The notes under the pieces were generated by a model. That model ran no database searches and was not told the origin of the DNA. It saw only the letters and a program-made list of their open reading frames with translations. This document shows, piece by piece, positions 41,403 through 52,660 of a stretch of DNA of 64,000 nucleotides. Positions within the stretch are counted from its first letter, which is position 1. Each line of letters opens with the position of its first letter. The stretch is taken from assembly GCF_019925205.1 (NCBI RefSeq), contig NC_083566.1:6634001-6698000 (forward strand), given 5' to 3'. A program made the position numbers and the translations under genes. This stretch comes from Metopolophium dirhodum (taxonomy: Eukaryota > Arthropoda > Insecta > Hemiptera > Aphididae).

Positions 41403-42456
41403 CAGTGCCGGCGCTAGGGGAGGACAAATGGGACATATGTCCAGGGCCCCGCGCTTGTTAAAGGGCCCCGCAATTTTTAATTATCATCTTAATACCGCGA
41501 AACACATTGATATTTTATATTAACAAATTATAAATCCATACATTTATTGACTTATTGTTATATACTACACATGTATAATATTAATATTATTTCTATCATT
41601 AGCTATTTGGAAAATTATATCTAAATTTAGCCATAGTACAAAGTAAATCGTTATTGATACGATGAAGGAGTAATATTTTGAGGATACTCGAGGATTGTAG
41701 GAGTATACTATAATTAATAATATAAATATTTATTATCTCTATAGTTATTGTTTTTTCTGTTCTTTGTTTGGAAAAGCTCTCCGCGTATTGTCGTATGACC
41801 GTATTATAGAAGGGGCAAGAGCTATAATCTCAAAACATTTATTTGATTATATTATGTTCAACATTTGAGTATTTGACTGCAATCCGCTTTGCACCTTACA
41901 GTATTTTTTCAACAATTTCTGCATAATATCATAAAATTAAGTTTTCATTTTATGAAATTATTATTACAATTTAGTTTAGGTATAGTTTCGTATAGTAGGT
42001 ATAACTGTATTAAATAATATGTACCTACTCCGTGCGTATCTAGTGTATCAGGATTAGTTTTAATGTAGTTTATTGTCTACCACCGCCGCGTCCTTAGATA
42101 TTAAACAATTTATTATATCATTCAAACATTTTGATGATTTTATTTATTTTTTATTGATGTTTTTATAAGTTGTAATTATTAAAATAAATATAAATTAATT
42201 AAATAATAGGCCCACCACGAATTTATTAACTTATAATTTTCAACACATGCATATTATTTTATTATTTGTAAATAATTTTTTGTTAACATGTAATTAAAAA
42301 AAGAATAACTTGATAATATTATTTTTAATGTTTGAAATTCAAATAAAAACCGCATTAATTTTAAATAATCCTGATTAAAAAAAAGCTAGAATTTTGCCTT
42401 CCTCTGGGTACCTATTACCTATGTCCAGGGCCCCGCAATACCTAGTGCCGGCACTG
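41403..42456. mobile_element. hAT-type DNA transposon, non-autonomous
   Basis: A perfect 8-bp target duplication, CGTGCATA, flanks the element (41395-41402 and 42457-42464). The terminal inverted repeats are CAGTGCCGGCGCTAGG and its complement with one mismatch. An 8-bp duplication and CAGTG-type ends are the hAT signature. A GTCCAGGGCCCCGC motif occurs near both ends in direct orientation. The 1,054-bp interior is AT-rich and has no open transposase frame, so it is a deletion derivative or a decayed copy. Removing it and one CGTGCATA restores a continuous GC-rich island. Confidence 0.85.
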
Positions 42457-42599
42457 CGTGCATATTTGTTTCGTTTTTACGCGCTAGTTCGGGACACACG
42501 GTTGTATTTAATAGATATAATATTATATGTATAAAATATAGGGGTGAGTGAGTGTAGCAAAGTCTTAGCAGAAAACTTTGTTTTCCGGCATTTCTACGA

Positions 42600-43560
42600 A
42601 ATATTATTATTATTATTATTAAAGTTTCTACCACGCGCACTACACATGTATAAAACTCACACTGACAAGCAGCGCGTCTGTGCCATGTGGCGGTGGGGGT
42701 GGTGGGGGTAGGCAGTGGTTTTGGATGGGGTGGCGGAAGCGGCGAAGGGAAAACGTGTACCAAAACGCTCGCGTGTGTAAAAGTCTCCCTAATAGAAGAT
42801 TTTCCGCGTGACGAGACGACGTACAACATAACAACCAGCAATCTGTTTCTCTACAGTGCCTATACGACGACGACTACGACGACGACGACGATTATGAATA
42901 ATATGTTACGCCAGCCGCAATAAATCAATCTTAATTATTATTGTGTTCCGTGACTTTTTGCGTCCCGGCAATCTCGAGTGTACATTATTATTATTACAAA
43001 AGTACCTTATAGAGAACGGCTCTTGTGCGCGGCGTTTTCTAATTAACCGGAGCCTTTGCCCCTCCGCACCCGCACACGGCGGCTCGGACACGTAATTGGT
43101 CAATGTGCAGCGCTCGCGGATCATAGCAGCGCGAGGCGGTCCGTTATAATAATATATTATAACATATTACATAATAATAATATAACCTGCGCGCGTATTA
43201 CGTGTCGCCTTTGTTCAGGGACAAAGGATTGCTTGTAAAAATAAGTGCGCTTAATACGATACAATACATATATATATTAAGAGGTCCCAGTCTGCCGGGC
43301 CGGTGGCGCGCCTTTTGATATATTGCACGGGGCGCATATAACGCGAGTAAACGGGCAAACGAGAAATTACTTAAGTATAATATTATTCTTTTTCCGCTAG
43401 ATTTTTTTTCTCGGCTGCCGTCGTTTATTCTCGACGACGGCTTTTCGCTTAGGTAGGCGCGTTTACCGTACAGTTACGCCGAACAAATGACGCATTTCAC
43501 GATCGAACTCATATTATTTTATTATAATATAGTTATACACACTACGAAAAATCATTATAC
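42600..43560. promoter_or_regulatory. GC-richer intronic island before exon 4
   Basis: About 900 bases have markedly raised GC/CpG, an ATT repeat (about 42605-42621), an ACG repeat (42864-42891) and GGACAAAGG at about 43219. Open frames on both strands (up to 140 codons on the minus strand) are Pro/Thr-rich low-complexity shadows without splice support. It could contain an alternative promoter or enhancer. Confidence 0.25.
42864..42891 (+). repeat. (ACG)n microsatellite
   Basis: About nine ACG-type trinucleotide units with one ACT interruption. Confidence 0.8.
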
Positions 43561-44653
43561 GGCAAATGCCGGGGAATTTAATTATTATTTAAATAGCAGA
43601 AAACGTATTACGCGTGCTACGTGAGTGCAGGTTTAATGATATTATATACCTACCTACCGCGGTAGTCGAATGCTTAGAACTTTATTATATGTGTAGAAAT
43701 ATTAATCAATAGCCGCGTAGCAACAAAACTACGTTTTACATTTTTAAATTTGAAACAACACTATATTCGCCTTATCTAATTTTCATACTATAAAAATTCA
43801 ACTTAAAGTTTACGATATTTTTGGCCTGAAAAGAACCGTTTGGGTTTATTGATAACATGCAAACGATATTACAGCAAGTGCAAAAACACGGCGTCACACG
43901 TTGTGAGTGAATGATAAGTATAATGAAATGATAATTTGTACTGGTCTCTATCCACCATTGAATACACCAAAATATTATGACCCAGATGTCCGAGGCCTCT
44001 CCTAGCCTCTATATTTTGATGATACGTAGCATTATTCAGAATTTCATACTTTTTCAGACATGAAACCACTCAATATTGTGAAATGATTTGTAAAATATTT
44101 TTCTAGTGAATCCGTTACACGGGAGACAAAATAATACGGATGCCGCATTAAATTTCCAAAATTTAAATTAGAATTAGGAAACTATACTACTCTAATCTTC
44201 ATAAATGAAGTCACTAAACCATAGTAGGTACCTAGGTATAAAATATTGTAATAATGTAATGAAACATTTCAAATACTCCTTCAACTAAAAAAATACTTCC
44301 ACACACACACAAAGAATAATATAAAATAGCACTGTAGCGGTAAAACCAACATTAATTTTCTTTTTAGTCACCGCACTTACTATAAATTGTAGTTATTAGT
44401 ATTATTACCATTATGTTACCATAATGTGGTGTAACAAGTCAAAATTAATTGTCTGTCTATGATTTTGTATTGGATATAAACGCATGCAATTTCTAAATAT
44501 ACAAGAACAAAATTGTGTTATCCTAATATATAGTGACTTTATTACTACTTACCTACGACCAAATGTATTGTACAAGTACAATAATTATTATAATAATTGT
44601 GTCAAATACCTAAATTTTTAAATTTTAATCGTAAAATACTTTTTGTTTCTCAG

Positions 44654-44806
44654 TTATGCCTTACGTCCAATGTGAGCACAGCTGACTTCAACATGGGCTA
44701 CAGTATCACCGGTTCGTTGGAGTGTGGATCCACAAAAAACAACAGTTTCCAAACAACACATTTCGCCGTTATTCGGAGAAGAGATTTCGATACAAATCGG
44801 CCGTAA
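44654..44806 (+). CDS. Locus 1 exon 4: predicted C-terminus and stop
   Basis: The exon follows a canonical acceptor (TTTGTTTCTCAG|) in phase 0, matching the end of exon 3. It reads 50 codons to a TAA stop at 44804-44806. The product is polar and Ser/Thr/Asn-rich, with FNMGYSITGSLECGS in the middle and a basic end (VIRRRDFDTNRP). With exons 1-3 this gives about 190 residues. No domain is recognised. An overlapping + frame at 44722-44922 is also open but lacks an acceptor match. An AATAAA lies only two bases after the stop, too close for a normal poly(A) signal. Others occur near 45465. Whether this exon belongs to the same transcript depends on phase and strand alone. Confidence 0.55.
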   Translation, partial: LCLTSNVSTADFNMGYSITGSLECGSTKNNSFQTTHFAVIRRRDFDTNRP

Positions 44807-44973
44807 CAATAAAAAGTTACTCGAAAAAAGCAAAAAAAGGATTGTTCCGACCAATGGACGCGCACCTGAGACTATTCGCTGAATTATGTATAATATTCAA
44901 TCCTAAACAATTACAAAGATAATATTGTAAGACGTAAAAGGCATACAATAGGCATAAAAAACATACTATGGAG

Positions 44974-45005
44974 TGGGGAGGGGGTAGGGGGGAGGGGGAG
45001 GGGTG
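44974..45005 (+). repeat. G-rich tract with quadruplex potential
   Basis: Five runs of four to six G are separated by single A, TA or similar loops. The spacing meets the usual pattern for intramolecular G-quadruplexes. It lies about 170 bases after the predicted stop codon of locus 1, possibly in the 3' UTR. Confidence 0.7.
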
Positions 45006-47124
45006 GCTGTGTTCACATTTTTCTGAACCATACGAGATAATATTATTTTCGTAGCAAAATACATGATTAATGTCATTATAATTTATTATAATAATATATA
45101 GGCACCTATTGGTACGACAATATTTTTTTGTAGATAACGACTGCAGAATTCATATTCACTGCCAATGTTTTAACGTTTCTTTTTTCTTTTTTTTATTACG
45201 AAGACATCTTGTAAATATAATAATATAACATGCTGTTTATTAAAATCAATACAACCAGATAAATACGTAGGGTGGTTAAAATTATAATCACATCGAATTA
45301 AATAATATCGCACTAAATAGTAAATAGGTATGCACAATATTATTTTGTTTCTCGAGTAGTATATAGAGCTGCACACTGAATACGAGGATTAAACTAAATT
45401 CGATTACACCGCTGAAGTGATTTGAAATGATTTAACCCTCATATTCTGTTTATGAACATAATGAATTAAATAAATAATAAAATAGTATTATACTGCAGCT
45501 AATTGCTAGTTATGAGTTTATGAGTATACTATGGTCAAATTAATGTTTGCCGTGGGAAATGAGTATAATATGAAGTAGTTAAAAATATTATATCGTAATA
45601 AAGTTATTATGAACTACCTCGGCTTATTCCAAAATTAGTATTTTTCTATTGTTATTAATAAAAATAAAATAGCGTATTAAATAATATTATTCTGGTTGGT
45701 ATAAATTCAATACGATAATTGGATAATACCTATATAATCTGATGAAATTATGTTTTATAAAATATACGTACCGAATCGAACAATTTTATAACAGGTATCT
45801 TGTATCTTGTATGATGATTAAATTATTATATTCTTCTGTAACTGAAACCATTCTATTATTATAAGGTTTAAATGGCCTGGGAACTGTAATGTTACATACT
45901 TACATGTTAAGTTATAGTTATAATTAGGTGTATAAAAATTACGTATTTAAGAGTAGAATAAGAAGTACCTATACAAGTATAATAGTTATAAGTATAATAT
46001 TTATTTTTTTTTTGGTAGATATTATTATTTTAATCGATTAATAAATGAACATAATTGTGTGTAGTTTTTTTTTTTTGTTTCTATTTTTCGATAATCAGAA
46101 GTCAAATTGTATACTTTTATTTTTAAAAATAACAAAAACAGCTTGTTGTTCACATATTAAACTGCAGATTCGTCACCCTATAGATCCATTTACAGTGGAC
46201 GTGGCGAGTAGCATTAAAGCAGGGTGAAGTTTCATGGAAAAGTTTTTAAAAAATGCAGAACATAAAACTTTCTGTTTCAGATTTTCAGTTAAAGTTTTAA
46301 GAATTCGCATGAGCTGTAATGTAAATTTCTGGCATTTTATATACTTTTCATTGCAATCCCGACGATAATCCGTACGTGAGCTGGTTTTATCACTCAAACG
46401 TGATTCAGATGTATCTGATCGGATATGTATGCGCTCAAATGTCTTGGATTTCTTAAAAGTTTAACAAGTAATTTTTTTAATGTTACATCCATTTTGTACA
46501 ACCACAATTATACTGTTAGTATTGACGTTATAATAATAAGTACCTAATTAATAATTATAGTTTAAGTGTCGAGCTACGATTATTTCATGAAAAAAATTAA
46601 TTTTAAGGTAAAATCTCTATACTTATAATTCATGATTGATAAAAAAAAAAAATAGTTGTAATAATATACATTAATCGGTGTTTTACGGCCATAAAATCAG
46701 ATAACCCGTCCATAAACATTTTGATGTCACTATATCCAATAAACATCTAACTATAATACATTTAAGATATTATTTTAAATGTTCTGATGTTTTAATATTT
46801 TGCCTACTGTTTTAGTTAAATCTTTGTGTCCTAAAAATTAGATTAATGTACACACTATCAATAAAGTATTTTGATATGCAATTCCGAAGTTGAATAGAGC
46901 TGTATAATAATAGAATTAATAATATATATATATATTATAAGGTTGTAAAATATGCTTTCATAGAACTATTTATTTATGACTTAAGCTTAGGCATAACAAT
47001 CTATGTATTTATTGTGTATTTGCTTTAATTTTGACACACATTTGTGATATTGTAAACAACGCAAATAAACGTTTATCAATTTGCTATATCTGTGTTTTTG
47101 TTTTCATTTCTTTGTACCTACGAC

Positions 47125-48411
47125 CGGGGGTGAATTTACCCATAGGCCACCAAGGCACGTGCCTAGGGCGCAATATTTTTTGGGGCGCAATTTTTTAGTT
47201 AAATTTTATTTTTTAGTATATAGTTTCATAATTTCATAATTATACTTACCTAAATTTATATTTTATATTAATTTTTTTTTGTACACAACTTGCATGAAAC
47301 TGGAGAATGGTCACGTCACAGTAACGTTTTAATTTATAAGCTATAATAACCTTGCCGTTTGAGTTTAATCCTGTGAACGGCGCGCGCCGCCACCGTTAGA
47401 GGTTCGACATCGACACTAGACGAGGCAGTTGCCTATGTTAATGCATAGGAGGTGGTATACGGGTGTGCGGCGTAAACACATACAATATTGTGAATGGCGC
47501 ATGCGCAAAACGCCAGCCAAGGCAGTCAAATATACTGCCTCGGGCCGCCGGGTACATGGTATATAGCCGCTCTACTATAGCTAGATAGTAGATGGGGGAC
47601 AGCTCGCACAGTGGTTAGCAAGTAAATTCTTTGATATTAACTGGAATGACCCGCCTCACCCCGCACCCGGCACCACACCAAGTGTGCGCGGGCGCGCGGC
47701 CACCAAACTAGTCTATTCTTAGAATACTGGAATTAATTCTGGAAATCAGATGTCTTGATAAAGTAATTAATAATAATTAGGCTTTTTCAACGATATATTT
47801 TTGAATATCGATATCGTTTTGAATTGTGCGATATTGAAAAAAACATGTAGGTATCGATATATCGATATATCGATATTCCGATATCCTTATTACTATCATA
47901 AATGCCAATACTCAAATACTCAATTGACTGGGTACTAGGTAGTAACTAGTGGGTATTATATTAACAATTAATTGTTTTGAAATATATTTTTCAAGAGCTT
48001 TGGCATGAAAATCAGTTTTCTTGATGTACATCGATTATCGATATATTTCGATTATCGATATATTACGATTAACGATATATCGTACGATACCTAAATTTCT
48101 GAAAAAAAAAAGTTCGCGATATCGATATCGAATCGAAATAATATCGATATCGTTGAAGAAGCCTAATAATAATAAACATTGCGACGACGGCACTGTCTCC
48201 CGTCTCCTGCATAGTGCATACTTCAGAAATCTGCTAATCGATTACGATTATAGAGACTTTATAGAGTGCTCACCACTTTAATCAGTACCTATCTGGCTAC
48301 CTATAAGAAAACATCAATTACGATATTGAAGATTAAACACGGGAGCACGCCAATGTATGGGGCGTTAGTGTTGTAGTGCCTAGGGGCGGAAAAATGGTAA
48401 GTCTGCCCCTG
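47125..48411. mobile_element. hAT-type DNA transposon carrying a nested element
   Basis: A perfect 8-bp target duplication, CCTACGAC, flanks it (47117-47124 and 48412-48419). Inverted ends CGGGGGTGAATTTACC and GGTAAGTCTGCCCCTG match imperfectly in the CAGGGG-type pattern of hAT elements. The interior has a GC-rich section (about 47370-47700) and a second transposon at 47778-48165. There is no intact transposase frame. Without the nested copy and its extra duplication the element would be about 890 bp, so it is non-autonomous. Confidence 0.8.
47778..48165. mobile_element. Nested hAT-like foldback MITE rich in TATCGATA
   Basis: The inverted ends TAGGCTTTTTCAACGATAT and ATATCGTTGAAGAAGCCTA differ at one position. 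A perfect 8-bp target duplication ATAATAAT (47770-47777, 48166-48173) flanks them. Subterminal ATATCGATATCG repeats in both orientations give a foldback structure. There is no coding capacity: the short open frame here (about 48021-48281) only reflects the repeats. It lies entirely inside the larger hAT element, so it inserted later. Confidence 0.8.
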
Positions 48412-49607
48412 CCTACGACCTACCTATTGTAGTTTAAATATTCCACTATTATCTCCATTAGAACTACTTCCTTAAGCTTAATACATACTATGTAATATAT
48501 ATCACATTTTTTTAAAATAAATTGTTTATATGATCAATTATTATATTATAATGCATTACTACAGTTCAAGATTTCAATTTGAATAACAATTACTTATTAA
48601 GTTTTACAAAAAGTAAAAATAAACTTAAACCCATGATGTCTTTTTTTTGTTAACATTTTAAGAACAAAAAATATGAATAGAGTTTCTCTACTCCTAGCAT
48701 GATCTCAGACATTTGTTGGATATTCTTAGCTCGGCCGAATTGTTTTTCAAACGCAATGATTTATCATTGCTTTCGAATATAAAGACATAACCTGTCTCAG
48801 TAGCCAACCTAACTTTAAATATACACTTTTATTTAGTTTATTATAGTATGGTTAAAGTTGAACCAACTCCATAAGTTAAAAAAAAATGACCGAGTGTCAG
48901 TGTCCGAGTAAATAACTTACAAACTGCAGTTGGAATAACGTTTACGTCTGAATTTTGTCTTATTCGTAACCTACGACAGAAATGATAAATTGTGATACGT
49001 AGTTCCATTTTCATCTCTAAAATGTTTATAAAAATAGAAAGAAAAATTAGTTCGTTATTATTTGTATCCTCTAAAGATGTCTCTAAAAACGAACAATTAG
49101 GTTAGGTATTGAAAATAGCTTACAGTATTTTAATTTGTATTAACATTATAATATTGTTATTTTTATTTCTAGAAAAGTGATTTTATTAAGACCACATAAA
49201 CATTAAACATACACTATTTATTCGCCAAATCTATAAAACTATTTAGATACCTACGGTTCTATTTATGTGTTTTAAAGTGAAAGCACGCGTATCAAACATA
49301 ATAACCAGCTAATTCCACCGAGCAAACATTTGAATATGTACGTGCCCTAAATAATTAATATATATACGATAATTATTAATCCAATGACTAACAAAGATTT
49401 GTGCAGCTGTAATATTATTACGGTCCTCTGTCCACATCATATTGTAAGTATAGTTATTCAAACCGTTTTTTACAAAATATTTTAACCCATTATCGAATGT
49501 GTTCAGTATAGGTAAGGTACCTATACGCATTATTATGTGTCAAATAACGTAGTCTTTTGTAGGGTTGTACATGGAAGAAATCACCAATTTGACCATTTAA
49601 CAACATA

Positions 49608-49647
<40 letters not shown>

Positions 49648-49648
49648 G
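49608..49648 (+). repeat. (AAT)n microsatellite
   Basis: About 13 uninterrupted AAT units, giving a poly-Leu frame on the minus strand. Confidence 0.9.
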
Positions 49649-49649
49649 T

Positions 49650-50300
49650 TTAATCCCCCGTCCGGGGCCGCCCGTATTGACACTTGTAAAGAGGAACACA
49701 GCACGTGTACCTTTCTGCATACGCATGATATATTATATATATATATATTTTGAACACGCTACCTCGGTACGCACGCCTATTTATTATATTATGTATATAG
49801 GTATGGACTGTGTTTACACCTATTTCCACGGAAATTTAGTGAATAGAGGTGCCTACCAGAAAATATAAAACGTGCAAATTTCCTTAAGCTTGCCGGCATG
49901 GGCACAGAAAAATAATATATATTGTACGGTCTACGGGGTCTGCGTGGGGTTGTGGTATAGCACGTACCAATCACGTACGCACAAAGGTGTTTCGCATAAA
50001 ATATCGTTAACTCGTTCCCTCAAAACGAACGCATATTATATATTTTTTATTTTGCTTAGCATTACTTATTATTATAATATACGACTCGAACCGTTTCGCA
50101 GTCACGTACCCACCTATACGGTATACCCTATAGAAACATACAACAATAATTCACATAATTATTAATACGCGTGTTATTGGTGCGGTCGTGTTGCCACGCG
50201 GGGTTGGCGTTGAATTATGCAACACACATTGATACAGGAAATTAGTGTTGGATGCAAAATGTGCGGTTTCTCGTTTGCCACGAGAATTGGCAACTGTCAT
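49650..50300. promoter_or_regulatory. GC-richer intergenic island
   Basis: Raised GC/CpG compared with flanks. Several overlapping short frames on both strands have no recognisable product. Confidence 0.2.
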
Positions 50301-50560
50301 ACAATATGTAGGTATGTGTATAATAATAATAATAATATATACAATGTACATGCCATACATTTAAAAGATGATCAATTCGCGTGACAACACAATTCGACAA
50401 ATTTCAATATATTATTATCATTATATATAGTAATACTACAGATGGATGGGTACATTTTAAATAAGCTATACACCATAATTATTACATTGTCGTATATAAT
50501 ATCAAATGTAAATACCAAAGTATGCAGAGTGATTTGTCAGGCACCTTTGAGTTTTCCTTT

Positions 50561-50710
50561 GTGTTGTTTTTATTACAACACGAGTATATTATTACATTTT
50601 TACACACGTCTATGAATGTTGACATTTTTGTAGCAATCCTAAAAAAAAGCAAAAACTTCTTTCCTACACTTAATGTTGTAAAATCGAAACTAATACATTG
50701 TAAATAATTG
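50561..50710 (-). repeat. Unclassified dispersed repeat, copy 1
   Basis: Read on the minus strand, about 150 bases closely match the + strand at 55100-55243 with scattered differences, including the motif AAAATGTCAACATTCATA. Conceptual frames in both copies share a KMSTFI-VCK string. The class is unknown, and I see no terminal repeats or target duplication. Confidence 0.65.
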
Positions 50711-51068
50711 ACTGCGTAAGACAAAGATCATTATCAAAATAAATAATAATTAAAAAACTTCGATTGAAACAACCATCGGTTTATTCTAATTCTGATTTAT
50801 TTTTTTTTTAATTTTAGCTGTTTACTTATGTATAATTATAAATCTGGACAAATAGTAAACAAGCATTAAACATTATGCACTAAAGATAATCTTCATTATA
50901 ATAGGTTTAAATATATTGTAACTATGATGATTTAAAAATGACAGTTATAAATACGGTTTTTATTTTTTGGTATTGTAATTTGTAACTGATCTCTAAAAGT
51001 CTAAAACCTTGTCTTTAGTCATTGAAGGAAGATTTCTGCGTAGGTTATGTTAGATGTAAGTTGAGGTA

Positions 51069-51553
51069 TTAAGAAGACGCCACACGGGTATTTGTTGTCT
51101 CCGTCTTACAAACGTACAACATGTCAAATTTTACGTTCACATTAAGTATTAACACATTTTACTCTGTTGTTTCTAAAATTAGAGTGAATTTTATGTTCAC
51201 AATAACACAATTTACTCTATAATTTCTAACATTAGAGCGAATTTACTTCTTTATAAAATGTAAAGATAAGGTTATTATCTAGGGCATTTCAAAGGTTTTT
51301 ATTGATAGAAGCAAGTTATGACCATTTTTAAACTTAAAATTATTTGTACATTTTAAAATGATTAACTTACTTAAAAATAATATCAATATAACCTTCCTAG
51401 ATAATAATCGTACCTTTAAATTTTATAAAAGAGAGGTAAATTCACTCAAGTTTTAGAAATTACAGAGTAAATTGTGTTATTGTGAACGTAAAATTTGCCA
51501 TGTTGTACGTTTGTAAGACGGAGACAACAAATGCTTGTGTGGCGTCCTCTTAA
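51069..51553. mobile_element. Foldback MITE bounded by TTAA
   Basis: The element starts TTAAGAAGACGCCACACGG and ends GTGTGGCGTCCTCTTAA. The inverted match extends over more than 100 bases, with shared GTTGTCTCCGTCTTACAAA blocks, and continues in diverged form towards the centre. TTAA at both ends fits a piggyBac-type target. There is no transposase. It is a different family from the TTAA element at 31563-32003, because the arms are unrelated. Confidence 0.75.
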
Positions 51554-52109
51554 GGAATTGTGTTGAGTCTGTAATGTTTGGAATGACATTTTTAGTATTT
51601 TGATACGTCTTTTAGATTAAACATTTTAAAAATACTTGGTAAATATCTGACTATTCAAAATTAATGCAATTTTAATGTAAATAATAAACAATAATTTAGG
51701 TTAAATTCCTCATTTATAATTTTAAAAACAATATAAATTGATTAATTTATGGTATTGTAAAATGTAATTATAATTGTTTTACATACACATTGGCCATTAC
51801 TCATTACTAATGCACAACAGGTACGATTCGGTTTAAATATACTCCATTTCCATTAACAATCAAATTCAATTATTCAATAATAAATAAGTCTACACAACTT
51901 TGTGCATATAAATGATGCACAATATTGCATATATAATTTCGAGATAAATAATAAATTGGCTTTTCATATCAATTTGAATTTGTAAATCCTAATTCATTAC
52001 ATTGTTTTTATATTAACCTATGTTATTTCAATCACGTTTATCGTGTAAAACGTTTTGTATCTGTGCATAGTATATTAATATACAGTACCTTTATATACCT
52101 ACATAAATA

Positions 52110-52660
52110 AATTAAGTAAGGCTGAGACATGTTTCGGCAAATAGAGGATATCACGAAATGAGAAGTACGCATATCATCATGAAGGTAACTATCTAAACTA
52201 TCAAGAGAAACTAAAACGAAGCTATATATAGTCTATCTACGTCCTATACTGTTATACATTTATAATGTATTGTATGCCTATGAAACTTGAGCAACAACGA
52301 GATACGATGATCTTTAGACTTCTAGTATTTGAGTGGAAAATCCTAATATCCTATACCTTAAGATATAATATGGTCTATCGGTCCCACACTAAACCCGGAG
52401 TAAGGAAGATATTATGAGAGATAGAACAATGAAAACGTCGAAAGCATTTTTAATATACCAAACATAAGTTATAATACCCAACCAAGGATAAGCTAATACA
52501 TAACTACATAAGGTAATAATCAATAAGCCCAGCGGAAACAAAGATTTGGAAAGCCTGGGGACCACGGAAAATGAAAAAGCTTATGATCGAGAACGTAGGA
52601 GATATTTGGTGGAAACGGTAAAAACCCTTAATGGCCTGTTAGCCAAGAAAAAAAAATAAA
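52110..52660 (+). pseudogene. Decayed 3' end of a LINE retrotransposon
   Basis: Conceptual translation in shifting frames gives pieces typical of the C-terminal end of insect non-LTR reverse transcriptase polyproteins. These are VLYAYET near 52270, LLVFEWKIL near 52320, TKPGVRK near 52390 and VKTLNGLLAKKKK at the 3' end. Multiple stops and frameshifts interrupt it. An A-rich tail follows at about 52645. The 5' truncation and A-tail are as expected for a LINE copy. Nothing here is functional. Confidence 0.65.

Larger units (their letters stand above)
27963..44653 (+). other. Locus 1 intron 3
   Basis: A 16.7-kb intron in the present model, ending TTTCTCAG at 44653. It holds most of the transposon insertions of locus 1 (29602-30048, 31563-32003, 32759-32876, 37610-37867, 39335-39924, 41403-42456) and several GC-richer islands. 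An additional small exon could be hidden here. Confidence 0.5.

Noticed and set aside
42419..42841. 140-codon minus-strand frame
   Set aside because: Pro/Thr-rich low complexity over a GC island and a hAT terminus, with no supporting signal.
44722..44922. Basic 66-codon frame overlapping exon 4
   Set aside because: It overlaps a better supported exon that has a canonical acceptor and matching phase.
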